A stretch of DNA of 6,954 nucleotides from Rhodothermales bacterium (lineage in GTDB: Bacteria; Bacteroidota; Rhodothermia; Rhodothermales; UBA10348), in NCBI GenBank assembly GCA_030833605.1, contig JAURGV010000128.1:1-6954 (forward strand), read 5' to 3'. The notes beneath the pieces are model-generated. The model did no database searches. It was given only the letters and a program-made list of their open reading frames with translations, and had not been told where the DNA came from. Position 1 is the first letter of the stretch. Every line of letters begins with the position of its first letter. A program made the translations under genes and the position numbers. Below, in pieces: positions 5,143-6,954 of this stretch.

Positions 5143-5568
5143 CTAGTTAACCACCGATCCCATCTTTTTAGAAAAGTGGGCCAACTCTTTTCCATCAGAA
5201 TCTACTAAAGTCAAACTTACAACAACGTTCGACTCGTTGCGATTGAACTTGAACTGTGGGGTAGCCGAGTTCGCTCCACTGTGTTGAACCACCGCTCCTG
5301 CCGGAACAACGATTTCAAACACATCCTTTGAAACCATACTCAATTGTACGGCCTTAGGCATGGGATCCCTTTGGTAATACAATGTGCCGTTCGAAAGGGT
5401 AATCTCTCTACCCTCGTAATCGCCCACAAACTGTTTTAAATCTACTATGCCTTCCGTGTTTTGAGCACTCGCTGTGGCGACGAATCCGCTAGCAAAAATG
5501 AAAACGAAAGCAAACGCGGACAGAACGTTTAGCAATAGCTGATTCTGCTCCAATAAATGATTTCTCAT
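5143..5568 (-). CDS. Small secreted protein with DUF3471-like domain (hypothetical)
   Basis: Function unknown. The 141 residues start with a signal peptide: hydrophobic core about 11-30, then ATASAQ with likely cleavage after Ala35; the n-region is only weakly basic. The mature 106 residues contain DLKQFVGDYEGREITLSNGTLYYQ (43-66) followed by LSMVSKDVFEI (76-86). This resembles the beta-rich tail (DUF3471-like) often attached to serine beta-lactamase-like and S41 peptidase proteins, here without a catalytic domain. That assignment is by eye and tentative. There is no lipobox cysteine, so a soluble periplasmic or exported product is expected. Unlike the housekeeping genes it has a Shine-Dalgarno, AAGGA, four bases before the ATG. 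It is divergent from the regulator at 5678, a likely controller by position only. Confidence 0.8.
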   Translation of the reverse strand: MRNHLLEQNQLLLNVLSAFAFVFIFASGFVATASAQNTEGIVDLKQFVGDYEGREITLSNGTLYYQRDPMPKAVQLSMVSKDVFEIVVPAGAVVQHSGANSATPQFKFNRNESNVVVSLTLVDSDGKELAHFSKKMGSVVN

Positions 5569-5677
5569 GACATCCTTTTTTAATGGTTAATGCGACAACC
5601 AACAATAATCCAGGATTTAAGGAGTTACCTGAAGAATACATTTCTTTCGTATCTCGTTAATCTTACGGACCAACGTC
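5569..5677. promoter_or_regulatory. Divergent control region between secreted protein and regulator
   Basis: These 109 bases must hold the promoters of both divergent genes. On the minus strand TATTGTTG (5607 down to 5600) is one mismatch from the Bacteroidota -7 box, but no TTG-like -33 element is found at the right distance. On the plus strand TACATTTC (5637-5644) is a similar one-mismatch candidate, also without a clear partner. GGTT (5585-5588) and AACC (5597-5600) form a short dyad beside the minus-strand candidate. The evidence is positional rather than motif-based. Confidence 0.35.
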
Positions 5678-6343
5678 GTGGAAGCGAAAAATTTTGACCT
5701 GCTCAGAGCAAAGCCATTCTGGGTGTCCGGTGTCTGGGTCGATCCCCAAAGCAATACAATCAAAAGAGGAACCGCCGAATCCCAGGTAGAACGACAAGTC
5801 ATGCTTTTACTGCTGTTTTTAGCTTCGCGTCGAGGGACGGTAGTAAGCAGGGATGTCATCCTGGAAACGCTTTGGCCCGATTCACCTTACAACGGTGAAG
5901 CGCTAACTCAGGCTACTTCAAAGCTTAGAAAAGCACTCGAAAATCCTGATTCACCCGATAAGCTCATTCGGACCGTCAGAAAAGTCGGGTATTGTTTAAT
6001 GGGCACTCTCAGCGAGGATACGTCTCAAAAAGCCGTACAAACGGGTCTTGACGATCTCGGTCCTGAAAAGGTGACTCACTTGGTAGCGTCGCCACCGGTT
6101 AGAAACTGGATGACTGCGGCTGTTTTCTTCGTTGGAATAATGACCGCTTTGAACGCCTCGTTTATTCTTTCAAAACCATCACCCGAATCGCAACCAAAAG
6201 AGGCTCAATGGGCAGATATTAGCGCTTTTCTAGGGGCTGAATTTGATGTCACTGGCGTCGATAAGGTGATCATAAAGCATGCAAATGGATCTGCAAACGA
6301 AAACACCGAGACAACTATAGCAGAATTTCACGGGCCTTTTTAA
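5678..6343 (+). CDS. Membrane-anchored winged-helix regulator (ToxR/CadC-like)
   Basis: A 221-residue one-component transcription factor. Residues about 13-109 form an OmpR/PhoB-type winged-helix DNA-binding domain: the beta-strand region VSGVWVDPQSNTIKR, ERQVMLLLLFLASRRGTVVSRDVILETLW, the recognition-helix segment EALTQATSKLRKALE and the wing signature LIRTVRKVGYCL. A linker and one hydrophobic span (about 143-164, preceded by Arg142) follow, then about 57 residues, presumably periplasmic. There is no receiver domain, so it is the ToxR/CadC architecture, in which a periplasmic signal acts on a membrane-tethered DNA-binding domain. The short sensor part resembles nothing I recognise. The start is GTG at 5678; the frame is closed by TGA at 5630-5632 with no ATG between. 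It probably controls the divergent secreted protein, itself, or the convergent receptor; this is inference. Confidence 0.85.
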   Translation: MEAKNFDLLRAKPFWVSGVWVDPQSNTIKRGTAESQVERQVMLLLLFLASRRGTVVSRDVILETLWPDSPYNGEALTQATSKLRKALENPDSPDKLIRTVRKVGYCLMGTLSEDTSQKAVQTGLDDLGPEKVTHLVASPPVRNWMTAAVFFVGIMTALNASFILSKPSPESQPKEAQWADISAFLGAEFDVTGVDKVIIKHANGSANENTETTIAEFHGPF

Positions 6344-6954
6344 AACGTCAAGCTAACCCCGATTTGCATGGTCCTGCCCGGCGATGGTTCGTAATAACGA
6401 CCCCCGAATGCATTGATCACCATCGAACCCACATAGGAAGCGTTTAACGCGTTGGAAAGTCGAGCAAAGGGTTGGATTCGGACGTGATTAACATACCAAT
6501 CGGTGTGAGCTACGTCCAGATCCACCACCATGTAGCCATCGTTTTGAGCGGTGTTTGCACTGTTCGCGAAGGTGTTGGAGACCCAATCTGCGAACAGAAC
6601 GCCCCGAAAGCCCTTCAAAACAGCTTTCAGGCCGCCCGAGATGTGATGCACGGGCAAGCCAGGAATGCGATTACCTTTCAAGTCGGTGTCGTCAAACGTA
6701 AAAGAACTGGCCGTATACGCTAGCTGAACCGAAAGAACATCGTTCAAAGAAGCCATCAATGACACTTCAGCTCCCTTGTGCGCTGTGGCCCCTTCGTTGG
6801 TATAATAGGTTCTTCCGTCGGAGTCCTGAAACGACTGTAACTGATTGTCCACCATCATATTAAAAACGGCCACGTCATACCTCAGAAATCCCATAGTGCC
6901 ACGGGCACCAACCTCGACTCCTTTGGTATGCTGAGCACCCACTTCGTCGTTTAA
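6340..6954 (-). CDS. TonB-dependent outer-membrane receptor, C-terminal part
   Basis: The visible 204 residues are the end of the beta-barrel of a TonB-dependent transporter, which imports ligands such as ferric siderophores, citrate or other scarce solutes using TonB energy. Barrel features include LNDEVGAQHTKGVEVGARG, TNEGATAHKGAEVSLMASL (alternating strand with the typical K/H-G-x-E-V turn), GNRIPGLPVHHISGGL, NALNASYVGSMVINAFGGRYYEPSPGR and a final strand ending in phenylalanine (QIGVSLTF), the BAM recognition signal. The YVGS...GRYYEPSPGR end is reminiscent of FecA-type receptors; the substrate cannot be called from this part. The frame stays open to the right edge, so the plug, TonB box and signal peptide lie outside. 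Its stop codon overlaps that of the convergent regulator. Confidence 0.93.
   Translation of the reverse strand, partial: LNDEVGAQHTKGVEVGARGTMGFLRYDVAVFNMMVDNQLQSFQDSDGRTYYTNEGATAHKGAEVSLMASLNDVLSVQLAYTASSFTFDDTDLKGNRIPGLPVHHISGGLKAVLKGFRGVLFADWVSNTFANSANTAQNDGYMVVDLDVAHTDWYVNHVRIQPFARLSNALNASYVGSMVINAFGGRYYEPSPGRTMQIGVSLTF

Noticed and set aside
1..6954. CRISPR array, transposase, toxin-antitoxin or defence genes
   Set aside because: Nothing of the kind is visible: no regularly spaced repeat-spacer pattern and no matching protein motifs in any frame.

Overview
The window looks like a chromosomal segment of a Bacteroidota-type bacterium, most likely on the Rhodothermia/Balneolia side. Three things suggest this: (i) the gene order rplM-rpsI-rpsB-tsf-pyrH-frr on one strand; (ii) an L13 that begins MDVNSFKT and an S9 that ends RKRFQFSKR, both in the style of that group; (iii) A-rich, Shine-Dalgarno-poor start regions and two candidate promoters of the Bacteroidota form (TTG-like -33, then TAnnTTTG-like -7). 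The taxonomic call is inference from remembered protein sequences, not from a search.

Layout. Bases 1-403 hold no convincing gene; they contain a near-palindrome, a candidate promoter and a foldable leader for the ribosomal operon. Bases 404-3126 encode L13, S9, S2 and EF-Ts. Hairpin-forming gaps precede rpsB and tsf, and a strong intrinsic terminator follows tsf. Bases 3310-4722 form a second unit, with its own candidate promoter, encoding UMP kinase and ribosome recycling factor four bases apart. A tRNA-Ser(GGA) at 4831-4917 has its own terminator. It is followed by about 220 bases of dense inverted and direct repeats with no credible gene.

From 5143 on the content becomes accessory. A small secreted protein (minus strand) is divergent from a ToxR/CadC-like membrane-anchored winged-helix regulator (plus strand). 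The regulator meets the C-terminal end of a TonB-dependent outer-membrane receptor (minus strand) tail to tail, with overlapping stop codons; the receptor runs off the right edge.

Functionally the left two thirds is a translation and growth block: ribosome proteins, elongation factor, pyrimidine nucleotide supply, recycling and a tRNA. The right third is cell-envelope sensing and uptake. No defence system, CRISPR array, transposase or clearly novel multi-gene system is visible. The parts most worth a second look are the structured rpsI-rpsB gap, the repeat module attached to the tRNA 3' end, and the regulator/secreted-protein pair.
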